Assembly (NCBI GenBank): GCA_024639035.1
Contig: JAHEJE010000190.1
Coordinates: 1 to 5,789, forward strand
DNA length: 5,789 bases
From: Alphaproteobacteria bacterium
GTDB taxonomy: Bacteria; Pseudomonadota; Alphaproteobacteria; Rhizobiales; Aestuariivirgaceae
Direction of reading: 5' to 3'
Shown: in pieces, positions 5,094-5,789 of the stretch
Layout of the letters: every line of letters starts with the position of its first letter
Position numbering within the stretch: the stretch's first letter is position 1
The notes under the pieces: generated by a model
Database searches by the model: none
What the model was told of the DNA's origin: nothing
The model's input: only the letters and a program-made list of their open reading frames with translations
Made by a program: the position numbers and the translations under genes

Positions 5094-5680
5094 CTATTTC
5101 ATTGGGTCCCACGGCCCCTTATGGCGGACCGTGGGCCCGAGCGCCAGGAGCGCTCCGCTCCGGTGGTTTTTGGAACCGGCCACGCTTCCTGCAGCGCAGG
5201 TGGCTGTCCGCAGGGGGTGTTGCGCACAACGGATACGGGCAGCGATAGTGACCGCCCCGTCCGCCCGCGCACCACGCCCTGCCGGCGTGAACGCCACACT
5301 TTTCAACGGCTGCCCCGGGCAGAGGGTCGAAACCCTCCGAGCTGGGCTGCACCGGACATTCCGGCGCACCGCCCGCAGGGGGCCGGGCCGGCGGGTGTCT
5401 CCTGCCGGTCCGATGCTCAGAACCGTCGTCGACGGCGTACCGCTGAACATCTTCATATTCGCATCCCCTGCGTTGCGCCGCCTCAAGCCGGCGTTGCTGC
5501 CGGCAGCCCTGACTGCCTCACGGCGCGGGTCAATGGACCCATGGCCGGGGCGGGCGGCCTCGTCGAACCTCCACGGGGTTCCGGCACGTCGCCGTCGCCC
5601 TCGTGGACACCGCCTTCCTCTCAGCAATCCCGGCGTCCCGGCACCGCCACCCGTATGGGGGGAAGGTGAGGGGAGGGTAT
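5040..5680 (-). other. GC-rich block without recognisable gene; candidate structured RNA
   Basis: About 640 nt that I cannot assign. Frames on both strands are open, as expected at this GC content, but the longest lack domain character. The best minus candidate (ATG 5456 to TAG 5094, 120 residues) has a good AGGGGA ribosome-binding site. However, it contains no glutamate, and by hand its second codon positions are about two-thirds GC, which is unlike a real gene. Compact hairpins occur: CCCACGG/CCGTGGG (5108-5114 with 5129-5135), GAGCGC/GCGCTC (5139-5155), CCGGT/ACCGG (5160-5179), GAGGGT-CGAA-ACCCTC (5322-5337) and GCCGGC-GTTGCT-GCCGGC (5487-5504). Three of these are almost adjacent. No tRNA, RNase P, tmRNA or rRNA signature was found. 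A structured RNA is inference. Confidence 0.35.
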
Positions 5681-5702
5681 ATTGAATTAGGAATAATGTC
5701 AA
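5674..5702 (-). promoter_or_regulatory. Possible minus-strand promoter reading into the GC-rich block
   Basis: The minus strand reads TTGACA (5702-5697), 17 nt, TACCCT (5679-5674). The -35 is a perfect consensus and the -10 keeps only T, A and the final T. TATACC at 15-nt spacing is an alternative. It lies in an AT-rich island (about 5680-5735) that contrasts with the surrounding GC-rich DNA. Confidence 0.35.
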
Positions 5703-5730
5703 GTGTGTATTTAGTTTGTTCTTTGTTTGG

Positions 5731-5789
5731 TTTTCGCTCAGGCGTCCGCCTGAGCGCCCGTTCACGGGCTGGCGCATCGCGAATGCGCT
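5731..5789 (+). repeat. Repeat unit B4, cut by the window edge
   Basis: A B-type unit in plus orientation follows a T-rich lead (TTTGTTTGGTTTTCGC). Hairpin 1 is GCTCAGGC-GTCC-GCCTGAGC (5736-5755), a stem sequence not found in any other copy. The conserved link GTTCACGGGCTGGCGCA follows. Hairpin 2 is GCGCAT-CGCGA-ATGCGC (5772-5788), again different from the GCAAAGC/GCTTTGC stems of the other B units but with the same 5-nt loop length. The core should lie just outside the window. Confidence 0.75.

Noticed and set aside
4693..5685. Plus-strand open frame of 330 codons
   Set aside because: It starts in repeat unit A3, crosses the inverted repeats and the block, and has no domain, no suitable start signal and a low-complexity basic product.
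5094..5777. Minus-strand open frame of 227 codons, or its 120-codon part from ATG 5456
   Set aside because: It runs from inside a repeat through the GC-rich block. Composition is Arg, Ala, Gly and Pro with no glutamate in the 120-residue part, and GC is high at second codon positions. No domain is seen. The AGGGGA before 5456 leaves a small chance that it is real.

Overview
The window is about 5.8 kb of GC-rich bacterial chromosome. The protein families point to an alphaproteobacterium, perhaps Hyphomicrobiales or a relative: an alphaproteobacterial-type HemF with an extended N-terminus and a short C-terminus, a 70-residue CspA-type cold-shock protein, and a TPR-linked sulfotransferase. The order is inferred, not proven.

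Left part, plus strand. The 3' end of a TPR/sulfotransferase gene (1-1151) is followed by a 245-nt leader and a small cold-shock gene (1397-1609) with a clear intrinsic terminator (1644-1675). Then comes hemF (1716-2618), the oxygen-dependent coproporphyrinogen III oxidase of haem synthesis. The cold-shock leader can form a 10-bp helix over its own ribosome-binding site.

Middle part, minus strand. A compact three-gene unit reads leftwards: a membrane-anchored cyclic-nucleotide-binding-fold (Popeye-like) protein (4137-3433), a 52-residue single-span membrane protein that starts inside the previous stop codon, and a 122-residue exported protein with four cysteines. The tight spacing suggests one membrane/periplasmic function, which I cannot name. 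Upstream on the same strand is a separate 82-residue two-span membrane protein (4504-4256).

The intergenic DNA carries the most interesting signal: a family of palindromic repeats. Two composite elements of 205-206 nt (2648-2853 and 4672-4876) share one layout and an identical 52-nt spacer length. Partial units flank the second copy (4584-4657, 4890-4960), and another begins at the right edge (5731-5789). Each unit opens with a hairpin whose stem sequence changes between copies while pairing is kept and the loop stays NTCC. Longer units have a second hairpin that behaves the same way.

Right part, about 5040-5680. No recognisable gene is present. The block is very GC-rich, has several compact hairpins, and has a promoter-like TTGACA/TACCCT pair pointing into it on the minus strand. 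It may be a structured non-coding RNA or the remnant of something unrecognised.
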